Origin: Azoarcus sp.
Lineage (GTDB): Bacteria; Pseudomonadota; Gammaproteobacteria; Burkholderiales; Rhodocyclaceae
Direction: 5' to 3'
Assembly (NCBI GenBank): GCA_031277975.1
Contig: JAITLI010000032.1
Span: 1-33,415, forward strand
Length of the DNA stretch: 33,415 nt
Positions within the stretch are counted from its first letter, which is position 1. Each line of letters starts with the position of its first letter. Positions 20,486-30,191 of the stretch are shown here, piece after piece. The notes under the pieces were generated by a model. That model was not told the origin of the DNA, made no database searches, and saw nothing but the letters and a program-made list of their open reading frames with translations. The position numbers and the translations under genes are program-made.

Positions 20486-20958
20486 GCACCACCACTCTCA
20501 TCAATGAACACGACATCCAGAGCTTCGTGGAAGCCGTCAGCTCTTTTTTCTTCCAGATCACCCAAGAAAAGGTAGAGATCCGCTCCGCTTATCTAGTGGA
20601 AGGCGGCATTTCGCCCACGACGTTCGATCTGACCAGTTTCATCACCCTTTCCGGGGAGTTTTCCGGGCGCGTGTATTTTTCGGCGCCGCGCGTCATGGTC
20701 GCGCATCTCCTGCTCGCGATGCAGGAACCGGACCGGGGCGATGAACGCCTGCTGGATGCGGTCGGCGAAATCGCCAACACAATTTCCGGCAACGCCCGCA
20801 AGCATTTTGGCGAGAGCATGCAAATTTCCGTACCGGTCACGCAAACCACCGAGCGCGACTGGCTGAGCAGCGTCGCCTCGCCGCGCTCCTATGTCATTCT
20901 CGTGAGGTGGAAGCAGTATCGGGCATCCGTCGTCGTCGACATCCAGCGCATCGGCTGA
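20482..20958 (+). CDS. CheX-like chemotaxis phosphatase
   Basis: FVEAVSSFFFQITQEKVEIRSAYL...FSGRVYFSAPRVMVAHLL...DAVGEIANTISGNARKHFG (E-x2-N phosphatase motif); ATGA overlap with the CheY stop. Confidence 0.87.
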   Translation: MSTTTLINEHDIQSFVEAVSSFFFQITQEKVEIRSAYLVEGGISPTTFDLTSFITLSGEFSGRVYFSAPRVMVAHLLLAMQEPDRGDERLLDAVGEIANTISGNARKHFGESMQISVPVTQTTERDWLSSVASPRSYVILVRWKQYRASVVVDIQRIG

Positions 20959-21112
20959 AATACCATCAGCCCGGCGAACGGGATGCGGGGTAGTGGCCTG
21001 ATACGGATTCGCCCGCAAAGCGATTACGGCAAGGCCGGACAAGACTGACATCGCCTCGCGCGTCGAAACCGCCATGGATGGGAGCGCCTGCCGGGTTTTT
21101 TGGTCGCGCCGC

Positions 21113-24100
21113 TCACATCGTATCGAGCAGGCGCAAAGCTTCGTCGAATTCCGAAACAAGCACCAGTCCGACGAGCTTCGAGACGGCATCGTGTTTTTCA
21201 TTGCCGAGCGGCTGCGATTGCAAGGCCGACAGCGCGGCATCCATGCCGTCCAGATCTCCCGCTTCCAACGCCGCCCTCAACCGGGCCAGGGTTTGACGCT
21301 CCAGTTCCGAGTCGGCGGCGGCGTTTTCATTCCTTGACGCATTGCCGGCTTGCGCTTCCACGAGCGCCTTGCCTATCCGTGCGCTCAGGTTGGCCAGCCC
21401 GGAGCGGAACTTCTCCAGGTTCTGGCGAATGAAGGCGCTGTCGCCACGGTGTCCGGCGGATTCCAGCAAAGCCGCCGACTTCGACAAAGCCTTCGCGCCA
21501 ACATTGGCTATCGCATTCTTCAAGGCATGGACACTGGTGGTAAAAGCCTTCAGTTCCTCGGGCAAGACCGGCACTTCCAGCAAGGGGAGCCGTTGCTCCA
21601 CATCCTGCCGGAAAACATCGAGAAGACTCAGGTAACGTTCTTCGGAACCACCCACACTGGATACCCCCGTGGCGATATCCAGGCCCTCGATCCCCGAGAA
21701 ACACATGATCGCCTCGGTTTTTATCTCCTTTTTCACCACTTGTGGCGCATCCTGACGCTTTTCTTTCGGTATCCAGCGGCTCAGGATGGCGTCGAGTTTG
21801 GCAACTTCTATCGGTTTCGAAAGAAAATCGTCGAAACCGTTTTCGAGGAACATTTCCCGCATCCCGGAAACGGCATTGGCGGTGAGCACGATAATGGGCA
21901 CTTTCTTGAAATATTCACCTTCCAGATTTCGAATGATGTGAACGGCTTCCAGACCATCCATTCCCGGCATCATATGGTCCATGAAAATGATGTCGTAGCA
22001 CTGGCGACGCGCCAATTCAATGGCCTCGTGTCCGCTCGCGGCACAATCGATCTGCAATTCGTAGATGGCCATGAGACCTTGGGCCACGCGCAGATTCGTG
22101 GCAAGATCATCCACAACCAGAACACGCGCGCCAGGTAAAATGAAGCGGACGCCGTTTTCAGCGACACGCGCATAATGTTTCGCATCCAGCAGGCCATTCA
22201 GGATATTGGCGATTGCGGGAGCGTAAGTCGGCATGATCAATGTGCGTACATTGCTTCCCGGCATCTGCTCGTCCGGTTCGGTATCGAGGAGCACCGGCAC
22301 GGCGCCGGGAGCGAGCCGGCCTCCTTCGGCAATGACTTCCGCCATCAAGTGACGCGGCGAAAACACAAAAGCGTAATCATGGGCAAGCAATTCATTGACG
22401 AAATCCTCATGGGTATGCACGCTTTCGCAAAATACGCCAAGGTTGCGAACAGCCGAAACGATGTAATCGACATACCCCCGCTGCGGCTCATACACTAGGA
22501 CGCTTTTCTTTTCCGGCTCCAGCACCTCCGCAAAACGGCGATATTCCCGGATACCTTGCGAGAACGTCGCGGTAAAGGTCGTGCCTTCACCATAAACGCT
22601 CTTGACAGTAATATCCCCTCCCATCATCCGGCTGAGGCTGCGGCTGATGGCAAGCCCCAAGCCGGTACCTTCAATACCCTTGTTTTTGACAGAATCGATC
22701 TGGACAAAATCGCCAAACAATTTGTCCATGTCTTCTTCTTTGATACCTATTCCGGTATCACGCACCTCGCAACAAATATCCGCGACATCCGGCCCGGTTC
22801 TCTTGCCATCAATGGAAAGGAAAATATGGCCCTTCCTCGTATACTTGGCAGCATTGCTCAACAAGTTCAACAATATTTGGCGAACTCGCATCTCATCGCC
22901 GATGATCATCCCCGGCAAGCAGCTATCGACATAGACAGAAAAGCGCACTGGCTTTTCCAGTAAACGCATCCGGATGATTGTAATAACATCGTTAAGCAAA
23001 GAACCAAGATCGTATTCTACATTCACGTTTTCCAATTTCCCGGATTCTATTTTGGAAAAATCAAGAATATCGTCGATCAGGGCAAGCAAATTCGAGCCCG
23101 CCTGTTTGATATCCGCCGCATAGGACTTGGTGGTCTGCGGAGCGTCATCGCGCAGGATCAGTTCGCTCATACCGATAACGGCGTTCATCGGCGTGCGTAT
23201 TTCATGCGACATCTTCGCCAGGAATGCACTCTTGGAACGGTTGGCGCGCTCCGCTTCCAGACGGGCTTCCACCAATTGCGTGACATCGCTGATATCCACG
23301 AACCTGCCCGCCGCGCCGCCTTCTTCATCCTCGAGCAAATCGGATATGATCCTGAAATGCCACGATTCACCGTCCTCCTCCACTTCGATCGTATTTTCGT
23401 AATATCCATCGCATTCGAAAATGTCGCTGATCATCAGTTTCATGTTCATCCGAAGAAAAAGATCGACCAGCGGACGCCCGATGGCCAATTCCGCACTTTC
23501 GATATGCGCCAGTTTTGCCATTGGCTCGCTGAGGTAAGTAACGCGATTCATTCGATCTACCATGGCGACGATATTGGGCGTAGTCGCCATGAAAGAAACG
23601 AAAACCTTCTCCGCCCGGAAGGAGCGTAAATTCTTGCCGGAAGTCAAGCGCGCCAATACCAAAAAGAGGAACGCGGCAAAAACGCTGAACCCCCACTTCA
23701 CAAATATCCCGTCGAAGCTCACTTCCCTGCCCAGCAAGGGTACCTCCGCCAGCAGCAAAAGAAAAACAACGGCAGCTTCGGTGATGGCCAAAAACAATAA
23801 AGACCTATATTTTCCGTAGACAGCGCCAATGCCGATCAGGCAAATGCACGCATCGAAGTAATAGGACAATCCCGCCACATACATACTGTCGGCAGTCAAC
23901 GCCAGGAAAACGAGAAGCGGGATCAAATACGACATCAATTCAATATTCGTAACAACGCATATCAGAAGTGCTATTACGGCGACAAGCAGCAAGCAGATAG
24001 ACAACAGAAAGGCCACATTCTCCCAAACCCCGGCATTGATATATTGTGGCAATTGGATACTGACAAAAATCATTATACCGATAAAAATGAAAAGATTGCC

Positions 24101-24337
24101 TGTCAAATAACAATTCCTGTCGCTTTTCCCCTTAAGCAAGCGATCTACCCTTCTCATCGCTGGAACGATAAACAGCAACATTGGTAAAGAAACACAAAAC
24201 AATACCATCAACTCGAAACCAGAGCCGGATTCGACGGTATATTTCAGATTCGAAAATATGACGGCAAGTACGCAAATCAGCCCCAGGATGGCAGACCAGC
24301 GGAAATAACCTTTCCCCAAGTTGCTTTTGAAATTCAT
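21113..24337 (-). CDS. Hybrid sensor histidine kinase: multi-TM, PAS, HisKA, HATPase, degenerate receiver, canonical receiver, Hpt
   Basis: [22 protein letters not shown] (H box), [30 protein letters not shown]; receiver [12 protein letters not shown]...[13 protein letters not shown]...SKPI; C-terminal Hpt [13 protein letters not shown]. Confidence 0.95.
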   Translation of the reverse strand: MNFKSNLGKGYFRWSAILGLICVLAVIFSNLKYTVESGSGFELMVLFCVSLPMLLFIVPAMRRVDRLLKGKSDRNCYLTGNLFIFIGIMIFVSIQLPQYINAGVWENVAFLLSICLLLVAVIALLICVVTNIELMSYLIPLLVFLALTADSMYVAGLSYYFDACICLIGIGAVYGKYRSLLFLAITEAAVVFLLLLAEVPLLGREVSFDGIFVKWGFSVFAAFLFLVLARLTSGKNLRSFRAEKVFVSFMATTPNIVAMVDRMNRVTYLSEPMAKLAHIESAELAIGRPLVDLFLRMNMKLMISDIFECDGYYENTIEVEEDGESWHFRIISDLLEDEEGGAAGRFVDISDVTQLVEARLEAERANRSKSAFLAKMSHEIRTPMNAVIGMSELILRDDAPQTTKSYAADIKQAGSNLLALIDDILDFSKIESGKLENVNVEYDLGSLLNDVITIIRMRLLEKPVRFSVYVDSCLPGMIIGDEMRVRQILLNLLSNAAKYTRKGHIFLSIDGKRTGPDVADICCEVRDTGIGIKEEDMDKLFGDFVQIDSVKNKGIEGTGLGLAISRSLSRMMGGDITVKSVYGEGTTFTATFSQGIREYRRFAEVLEPEKKSVLVYEPQRGYVDYIVSAVRNLGVFCESVHTHEDFVNELLAHDYAFVFSPRHLMAEVIAEGGRLAPGAVPVLLDTEPDEQMPGSNVRTLIMPTYAPAIANILNGLLDAKHYARVAENGVRFILPGARVLVVDDLATNLRVAQGLMAIYELQIDCAASGHEAIELARRQCYDIIFMDHMMPGMDGLEAVHIIRNLEGEYFKKVPIIVLTANAVSGMREMFLENGFDDFLSKPIEVAKLDAILSRWIPKEKRQDAPQVVKKEIKTEAIMCFSGIEGLDIATGVSSVGGSEERYLSLLDVFRQDVEQRLPLLEVPVLPEELKAFTTSVHALKNAIANVGAKALSKSAALLESAGHRGDSAFIRQNLEKFRSGLANLSARIGKALVEAQAGNASRNENAAADSELERQTLARLRAALEAGDLDGMDAALSALQSQPLGNEKHDAVSKLVGLVLVSEFDEALRLLDTM

Positions 24338-25335
24338 GGCCGCACTCCCGAAGTAACTTCGTTCGTCGCGCCGGTTGGCGTGACGATGCGCACTACACCA
24401 GGTTTCACTTCTACCGTAATGTATTTATCGTAGAAAACTTCCCCGTCCAGATCAAGCATCAAGGGACTATCTGAAATCACAAAAACCTTTTTCGCCCGTT
24501 GGTATGAAAACAGATCCGGATGCTCGGCATGCTTGCCGTGCACATAATACGATACCATTTTGAATGTATTCAGGACACTCGTATCTCCACTGCACAGCAC
24601 ATCCAGCCATCCGTCGGACGACGAAGCTTCGGGAATGATGGTTTTATCTCCCGAATACATCGGCGTGTTGGCGATGTTGATAATGGCGCGCGAACCGCCC
24701 CAATCCTCGCCATCGACCCATATCCGGTAATTCTGCTTGGCGAGCGCGCGTCTGGCGATAATCGAAGCGGACAGCCAGCGCACAAGAAAATCGGGCATAT
24801 GACGCCATAAAAAGCCGTGGTGACTTTTCAACACCATGGAACTGATATTGGTCAGCGACTCCAACCCGACCAAACAATAACTCAGCGCATAATTACTGCC
24901 GCAATACAGTGCATCCATCGGTATGGAAGGTGCATTGATCTGCGCGTTCAAGGAATGAAAGAGCTTCTTGTCTTTTTGCCCGAAAACGCGGTAAAAACTG
25001 TCTTCCGTACCGTAAGGCATCGTACCCAACTCCGCGTTCGGCAACCCCACGACACCGTTCAGGCAATCGAACAAAATGCCGTCGCCGCCCACGGCAAACA
25101 CCCGCAACGGCACGCCAGGCGAAGCCGCGCCCGCGAACCGGCGTATCGCACCGATGGCATCACGGGGAAACCGTGAAATATGAACCGCGTACTCCGGACT
25201 TGCCTGTGCTTCCGCATCTTGTTCCCTGAAAAAACGGTGTATCCCCTCAATAACACTATCCATTTCCCGGCGGCTGTGGAAACATACCGGATTGACAACA
25301 AAAAAGTATCTTTTCGGGGGCAAGGGCATTGTCAT
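24334..25335 (-). CDS. Diacylglycerol/sphingosine kinase-fold protein with altered nucleotide-binding motifs
   Basis: [32 protein letters not shown] (cf. GGDGT), [16 protein letters not shown] (cf. P-x-GTxNDF), late [10 protein letters not shown] and [13 protein letters not shown] typical of YegS/DagK C-terminal regions. Confidence 0.8.
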   Translation of the reverse strand: MTMPLPPKRYFFVVNPVCFHSRREMDSVIEGIHRFFREQDAEAQASPEYAVHISRFPRDAIGAIRRFAGAASPGVPLRVFAVGGDGILFDCLNGVVGLPNAELGTMPYGTEDSFYRVFGQKDKKLFHSLNAQINAPSIPMDALYCGSNYALSYCLVGLESLTNISSMVLKSHHGFLWRHMPDFLVRWLSASIIARRALAKQNYRIWVDGEDWGGSRAIINIANTPMYSGDKTIIPEASSSDGWLDVLCSGDTSVLNTFKMVSYYVHGKHAEHPDLFSYQRAKKVFVISDSPLMLDLDGEVFYDKYITVEVKPGVVRIVTPTGATNEVTSGVRP

Positions 25336-25438
25336 GAGTGTTCCCTCCCCTGTCCCTGTTCATTGCCGATAAATAAAGCATTTATTTTTGCCACTATTTC
25401 CTCCGTCACAAAAATTGTCCTGAAAGGCGCGCTTCCCA

Positions 25439-26536
25439 TCATTTTGCCGCCCCCGCCACTGTTACCAGGCGTAAATCTTCCGAGCATTTTTCAAACAACT
25501 CGACCAGCATTGGATCGAAGTGCTTTCCCTTGCCTTGCCGGATAATATCGACTGATGTCCAATGATCGAATGCATTTTTATATGGGCGCACGGAGGTCAA
25601 GGCTTCGTAAACATCGACAATTGCCATCAAGCGCCCGAGGAGCGGGATTTCCATACCGGCAATCCCGCCAGGGTAGCCAGTGCCATCCCATTTCTCGTGA
25701 TGATACCTGGCAAAAGTCTTGGCATGCTGCAAGAAAAGACTGTCCTCCTCGTCTTCTTCAAGCCTCTCGATGAAACTGACGCCAAAAGCAACATGATTTT
25801 TCATTTCCCGGAATTCTTCATCAGTCAACTTGCCGGGCTTTTTGAGAATACTGTCCAGGATGGCAATTTTGCCGACATCATGCAACTGGGAAGACTGGAG
25901 CAGCAATTCCAGATCCCAACCCGCCGTTTGATCCCTGTACAAGTCCTCTTCCATCAAAGCAGTCAACAATACCCGCAAACATTGTTGAGTGCGTCCGATA
26001 TGATTGCCCGTGTCGGTATCGCGTCCTTCCACCAGTTCCGCCATTGCGCGCAATACTTTATTCTGCAACTTCAGGACAGTCTGTGTTTTTTCCGCCACCA
26101 TTTTCTGGAGATTGTCGTTGTAATCCTGTAGCGTTTTTCTTTGTGATTCCATCAACAGATGCAACTCCACCCGCTTCTTCAGAAGCGCGGCGGAAAAAGG
26201 TTTGGCGATATAATCCACGGCTCCAAGACTCAATCCCATGAGTTCGCTTTTATCATCGTTCATGGCGGTCAGGAAAATAACAGGAATATCTGAAGTATCC
26301 GGGCTTCCTTTCAATATTTTGATAGCCTCGTAACCGTTCATCTCCGGCATATCGACATCCAGGAGAATCAATTCCGGGACGTAGCTACTCAACATTTCGA
26401 ACATCTTGCGTGCGGATGCCACGGTCAACACTCTATAGGAGTTTGACAATGCGGTTTTACCGACCATCAAATTGGCTAGGCTGTCATCGACCAGCATGAT
26501 CAACTTGCGGTCATCCACAACGTTCTTATCGCTCAT
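25439..26536 (-). CDS. Response regulator with C-terminal HD-GYP domain (probable cyclic-di-GMP phosphodiesterase)
   Basis: LVDDSLANLMV, LILLDVDMPEMNGYE, KPFS receiver residues; ELVEGRDTDTGNHIGRTQ, LHDVGKIAI, HHEKWDGTGYPGGIAG, IVDVYEALTSVRPYK; start at MSDKN with upstream ggagg/ggaga. Confidence 0.94.
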   Translation of the reverse strand: MSDKNVVDDRKLIMLVDDSLANLMVGKTALSNSYRVLTVASARKMFEMLSSYVPELILLDVDMPEMNGYEAIKILKGSPDTSDIPVIFLTAMNDDKSELMGLSLGAVDYIAKPFSAALLKKRVELHLLMESQRKTLQDYNDNLQKMVAEKTQTVLKLQNKVLRAMAELVEGRDTDTGNHIGRTQQCLRVLLTALMEEDLYRDQTAGWDLELLLQSSQLHDVGKIAILDSILKKPGKLTDEEFREMKNHVAFGVSFIERLEEDEEDSLFLQHAKTFARYHHEKWDGTGYPGGIAGMEIPLLGRLMAIVDVYEALTSVRPYKNAFDHWTSVDIIRQGKGKHFDPMLVELFEKCSEDLRLVTVAGAAK

Positions 26537-26616
26537 TTCTCCTCCAGACGCAAAATTCAATTCAAAAATACTGATGCCATGAGCAGAGGATTTATCAAGG
26601 ATGTCCTCACATCGAC

Positions 26617-26645
26617 ACTATGAAGCTACACAATAAGGCTATCAA
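26617..26645 (-). promoter_or_regulatory. Candidate sigma70-like promoter TTGATA-17 nt-CATAGT upstream of the HD-GYP gene
   Basis: Minus strand reads TTGATAgccttattgtgtagcttCATAGT, ~80 nt before the start codon in an AT-rich intergenic region. Confidence 0.4.
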
Positions 26646-26830
26646 TACTTTAATGGATTCTATGAATTGTCCTGATTGTACGAAAACGAAAAATTCACGA
26701 CATGCATAAAGTACGCATATGGCGGCCATTGCGCTGTCGTAACAAAATCACGATTTCCCCCGTGGAATTCAACCGCGGCAATCCTTTTGCTCCCCCGTGC
26801 GCTCTCCCGCGCCTGCCATCCTGCCCGGCC

Positions 26831-27385
26831 TCAGCGCATAGCCGTTCTGTCCGCCGCCTCGCCGGGGCGGAACGCGGCGCAAAAGTCCGTATGGGTTTCG
26901 AGGCGGACGCCGCCGAGCAGCTCGATGCAGTACGGCACGGCGGGAAATACCGCGTGCAGGCATTCGCCGATGGCCGCCGGTTTGCCGGGCAGATTGATGA
27001 TGAGGCTCTTGCCGCGTATCCCGGCCATCTGGCGGGACAGGATCGCCGTTGGCGTCGAGGCGAGCGAGGCGGCGCGCATCCGTTCGCCGAACCCCGGCAG
27101 GATTTTCGCGCACACGGCGGCGGTGGCTTCCGGCGTCACGTCGCGCGGCGCGGGGCCGGTGCCGCCGGTAGTGACGATGAGGCAGCAGGCTTCGTCGTCG
27201 CTCAACGCCCGCAACGTGGCCGCGATGAGCGCCCTTTCGTCGGCGATGAGCCGGGGAACGGCCTCCCAGGGACTTGCCAGCGCATGGGTCAGCCAGTCGT
27301 GGATGGCGGGGCCGCCCCGGTCTTCGTATTCGCCGCGGCTGGCCCGGTCGGAGACGGTGACGATGCCGATGCGCGCCCTGTTCAT
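26831..27385 (-). CDS. mog: Molybdopterin adenylyltransferase
   Basis: IGIVTVSDRASRGEYEDRGGPAI, CLIVTTGGTGPAPRDVTPEATAAV, LIINLPGKPAAIGECL. Confidence 0.94.
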   Translation of the reverse strand: MNRARIGIVTVSDRASRGEYEDRGGPAIHDWLTHALASPWEAVPRLIADERALIAATLRALSDDEACCLIVTTGGTGPAPRDVTPEATAAVCAKILPGFGERMRAASLASTPTAILSRQMAGIRGKSLIINLPGKPAAIGECLHAVFPAVPYCIELLGGVRLETHTDFCAAFRPGEAADRTAMR

Positions 27386-28659
27386 GGTTCGTCTTCCAGT
27401 TCCGCGTGCTCTTGGTAGGCGCCGGCTTCCAGCAGTTGCACCCGTGCGATGTCGCCCGCGGCGAGTCCCTTGCTGGCGCCCGGCACGATGAGCAGTCCGT
27501 CGGCGCGCGCCATGGCCAGGATGTCGGCGCTGCTCTGCGAACCGGCGGAACGGGCTTCATACAGGCCGGAGGCGTCACGGGCAAGTGTCACCCGCACAAA
27601 CTCGACGCGCCCCGGTCTGGATTTGATGGCATGAGTCAGCCGGGCGGGCAGCGTGCGCCGGAACAGACGCCGGTGGCCGCCCAGAGCGCGCAGGGCCGGC
27701 AGGACGAATTGCTCGAAGCACACCATGCTGGAGACGGGATTGCCGGGCAGGCAGAAAACGAGGCCATGATCCGAAACGCCAAAGGCCACCGGATGGCCCG
27801 GACGCATTTCCACGCGCCAGAAGTGCGGGGTGACGCCCAGCGCCGCGAGCGTGGGGCGCACGTAATCATGCACGCCGATCGAAGCGCCGCCCGAAACGAG
27901 CAGCACATCGTAACCAAGCCCCCGTTCGAGAAAGCCCGCCAGTTCGGCGGGATCGTCGCGGGCAATGCCAAGAAGACAGGGTTCCACGCCCTGGGCTTGT
28001 ACCTGCGCCATCAGCGCATAGGTATTGCTGTCCGGAATCTTGCCGGGATCGAAAGGTTCGCGCAGGGCTTCCAACTCATTGCCGCTGGAGAGGATGGCGA
28101 CGCGCGGCGGCCGGTAGACCGTCACCATGGCCTGTTTGACCGCCGCCAGCACGCCCAGCGCGCCGGGAGTGATTTCGGCGCCGGCCGCCAGTACGACCTC
28201 GCCCTGGCGCATGTTTTCGGCGCGGCGGCGAATGTCGGCCGCCATCTGGACGGGGACGAGGATTTCGACCGCGCCATCCGGAGCGGAGCGGGTGTCTTCC
28301 ACGCGCACGACGGTATCCGCGCCGGCGGGCAGCGGCGCACCGGTCATGATCCGGGCGCATTGGCCGGACTGGAGGACGGCGCGGGGAAGGTCTCCCGCCT
28401 TGATGTCGTCGACGATTTTCAACGCCGCCGGAGCAGCGGCGATGTCGGCGGCGCGCACGGCGTAACCGTCCATCGCGGAAATATCGCGGGGCGGCAAATC
28501 GCGGTTGGCGCGGACGTCCACGGCCAGCACCCGGCCAAGCGCGCGTTCGAGCGCGATGCTTTCCACGCCGAGGGGGGCGCTCCTGGCGAGGATGCAGGCT
28601 TGTGCTTCCCGGACTGAAAATTCACCGGGAGATGGAGGAATCGCTGCTTTTTCGTGCAT
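27382..28659 (-). CDS. moeA: Molybdopterin molybdenumtransferase
   Basis: LPPRDISAMDGYAV, IMTGAPLPAGADTVVRVEDT, VAILSSGNEL, PGHPVAFG, CLPGNPVSSMV; start at MHEKAAIPP. Confidence 0.95.
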   Translation of the reverse strand: MHEKAAIPPSPGEFSVREAQACILARSAPLGVESIALERALGRVLAVDVRANRDLPPRDISAMDGYAVRAADIAAAPAALKIVDDIKAGDLPRAVLQSGQCARIMTGAPLPAGADTVVRVEDTRSAPDGAVEILVPVQMAADIRRRAENMRQGEVVLAAGAEITPGALGVLAAVKQAMVTVYRPPRVAILSSGNELEALREPFDPGKIPDSNTYALMAQVQAQGVEPCLLGIARDDPAELAGFLERGLGYDVLLVSGGASIGVHDYVRPTLAALGVTPHFWRVEMRPGHPVAFGVSDHGLVFCLPGNPVSSMVCFEQFVLPALRALGGHRRLFRRTLPARLTHAIKSRPGRVEFVRVTLARDASGLYEARSAGSQSSADILAMARADGLLIVPGASKGLAAGDIARVQLLEAGAYQEHAELEDEP

Positions 28660-28672
28660 GGGTCTGCCGCCT

Positions 28673-29278
28673 TTACCGGGGAAGCGCCCCGAAATATCGC
28701 CGCGCCCCGGCAAAGTCTTCCGGCGTGTCGAGATCGGCAAAACTCTGTGGATGCGCGCCGGCAGCATACAGGCTGTATTCGTCAACGCAGCGGACATCGA
28801 GCACGGTGAGCGCTGTCCGCATACTGCGCGCCCCCGCGCTTTCGAGGACGCTCTGGAGGGCCGGCAGGGCCGTCGCGGCATAAAACGCCGCCAGGCATTG
28901 GAGATGCCCGGCGGCGACGGGAACGACGGCCTGGTGATTGGCGCGCAGCGCCGCCAGCCGCAGGATGATTTCAGGCCGCAAGTAGGGCATATCCACCGCC
29001 ATGGCGAAAACCCATGGTGTCGCGGCGCGCCGCAGCCCGGCGCAAAGACCGGCAAGCGGCCCCGCCGCCGCGACGTCGTCGCAAACTTGCGGGATGGCGG
29101 GGTCGATGTCGCCGCGAGGCTGCTGGACGCTGAGCAGGATCGCGGGGAAAAGCGCGCGCGCCAGCCCGGTCGCGCGTTGCAGCAGGCTTTGCCCGCCGAG
29201 CTGCAAGACGGCCTTGTCGCGCCCCATCCGGCGGGAGACGCCGCCCGCGAGGATCAGCGCCGTGCAATCGTCAATCAT
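28673..29278 (-). CDS. mobA: Molybdenum cofactor guanylyltransferase
   Basis: ALILAGGVSRRMGRDKAVLQLGG, AGPLAGLCAGL, VFAMAVDMPYL, ADLDTPEDF. Confidence 0.95.
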   Translation of the reverse strand: MIDDCTALILAGGVSRRMGRDKAVLQLGGQSLLQRATGLARALFPAILLSVQQPRGDIDPAIPQVCDDVAAAGPLAGLCAGLRRAATPWVFAMAVDMPYLRPEIILRLAALRANHQAVVPVAAGHLQCLAAFYAATALPALQSVLESAGARSMRTALTVLDVRCVDEYSLYAAGAHPQSFADLDTPEDFAGARRYFGALPR

Positions 29279-29774
29279 GCCAACGCAAGAGAAAATCGGC
29301 CAACGCCCCGATGTCGTCGAGCGCGAAGTGCGGCAGCGCCGGGAACAGTCCGGCGCAATCGGTGACGATGGCGATCAGGCCGTCTTCGATGCCGCAGCGC
29401 GGCGGCTTGCCGGTTTCGCGCCGCAGGACTTCGATCTTGGGGCCGGGGGCGTGCGAAAAGCCCTCGGCCAGCACAAGATCGGCTTCGCCCAGGAAGCGTC
29501 CGGCCAATTGCGCCGGTTCGCGCTCGCCGCCAGTGTCCGCCACCAGTTGCAGGGCGTCCGCCGTCACCAGCATGCTGAGCGCCGCGCCCGCCTGCTTGTA
29601 GCGCCAACTGTCCTTGCCTTCGGTGTCGAGCCGCACGGCGTGATGCGCGTGCTTGATGGTCGCGACCCGGCGGCCGCGCCGGATGAACTCCGGGATGAGC
29701 CGTTCGACGAGGGTGGTTTTACCGGCGTTCGAATGGCCGACGAAGATGAAAACAGGAGGGGGCGTGTTTTTCAT
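29271..29774 (-). CDS. mobB: Molybdopterin-guanine dinucleotide biosynthesis adaptor protein
   Basis: MKNTPPPVFIFVGHSNAGKTTLVERLIPEF (P-loop), VATIKHAHHAVRLDTEGKDSWRYKQAGA, DLVLAEGFSHAPGPKIEVLR. Confidence 0.93.
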   Translation of the reverse strand: MKNTPPPVFIFVGHSNAGKTTLVERLIPEFIRRGRRVATIKHAHHAVRLDTEGKDSWRYKQAGAALSMLVTADALQLVADTGGEREPAQLAGRFLGEADLVLAEGFSHAPGPKIEVLRRETGKPPRCGIEDGLIAIVTDCAGLFPALPHFALDDIGALADFLLRWHD

Positions 29775-30191
29775 CGAAGTGTTCCGCGAGAGGCAAGAGG
29801 CCCGAATGGAAGGCGCGTAATGATACGGCATCGGCGCGTCCTCGCGGTGTGATCCCGCGCATGATTCGTCCAGGCCGCCCGCCATGGGCGAGATGCCAAC
29901 GTTACATCGAGGATTCGCGGCGGATAGTATTCATGAACGGGCGTTATGATTCATCGGATTCAGTCCCCATATCGTGCCAGGAATGGCCGCCCGCATCTTC
30001 TTTCTCCGCCGATCGGATCGGTGCGGGATCCGATCCCGCGGAAGTTTTGCAAAAGGCCCGCTTATCCGCGCCCATTGCCCGGGAAGCCGCTCATGACGCG
30101 AGCCATCCTGATGTATCATCATCCCCGGAATCGCCCAGCCCGCTGTAACGCCGTGGTGATGAAAAGCCATATAGACGACAAGGAGTGCGCC

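Noticed and set aside
17982-20958. Classical chemotaxis operon
   Set aside because: No MCP, CheW, CheR, CheB or flagellar genes nearby, and the kinase is membrane-bound with its own sensor; only CheY and CheX match chemotaxis families.
26702-28617. Plus-strand ORFs opposite mog and moeA
   Set aside because: Antisense shadows of strongly supported molybdenum-cofactor genes.
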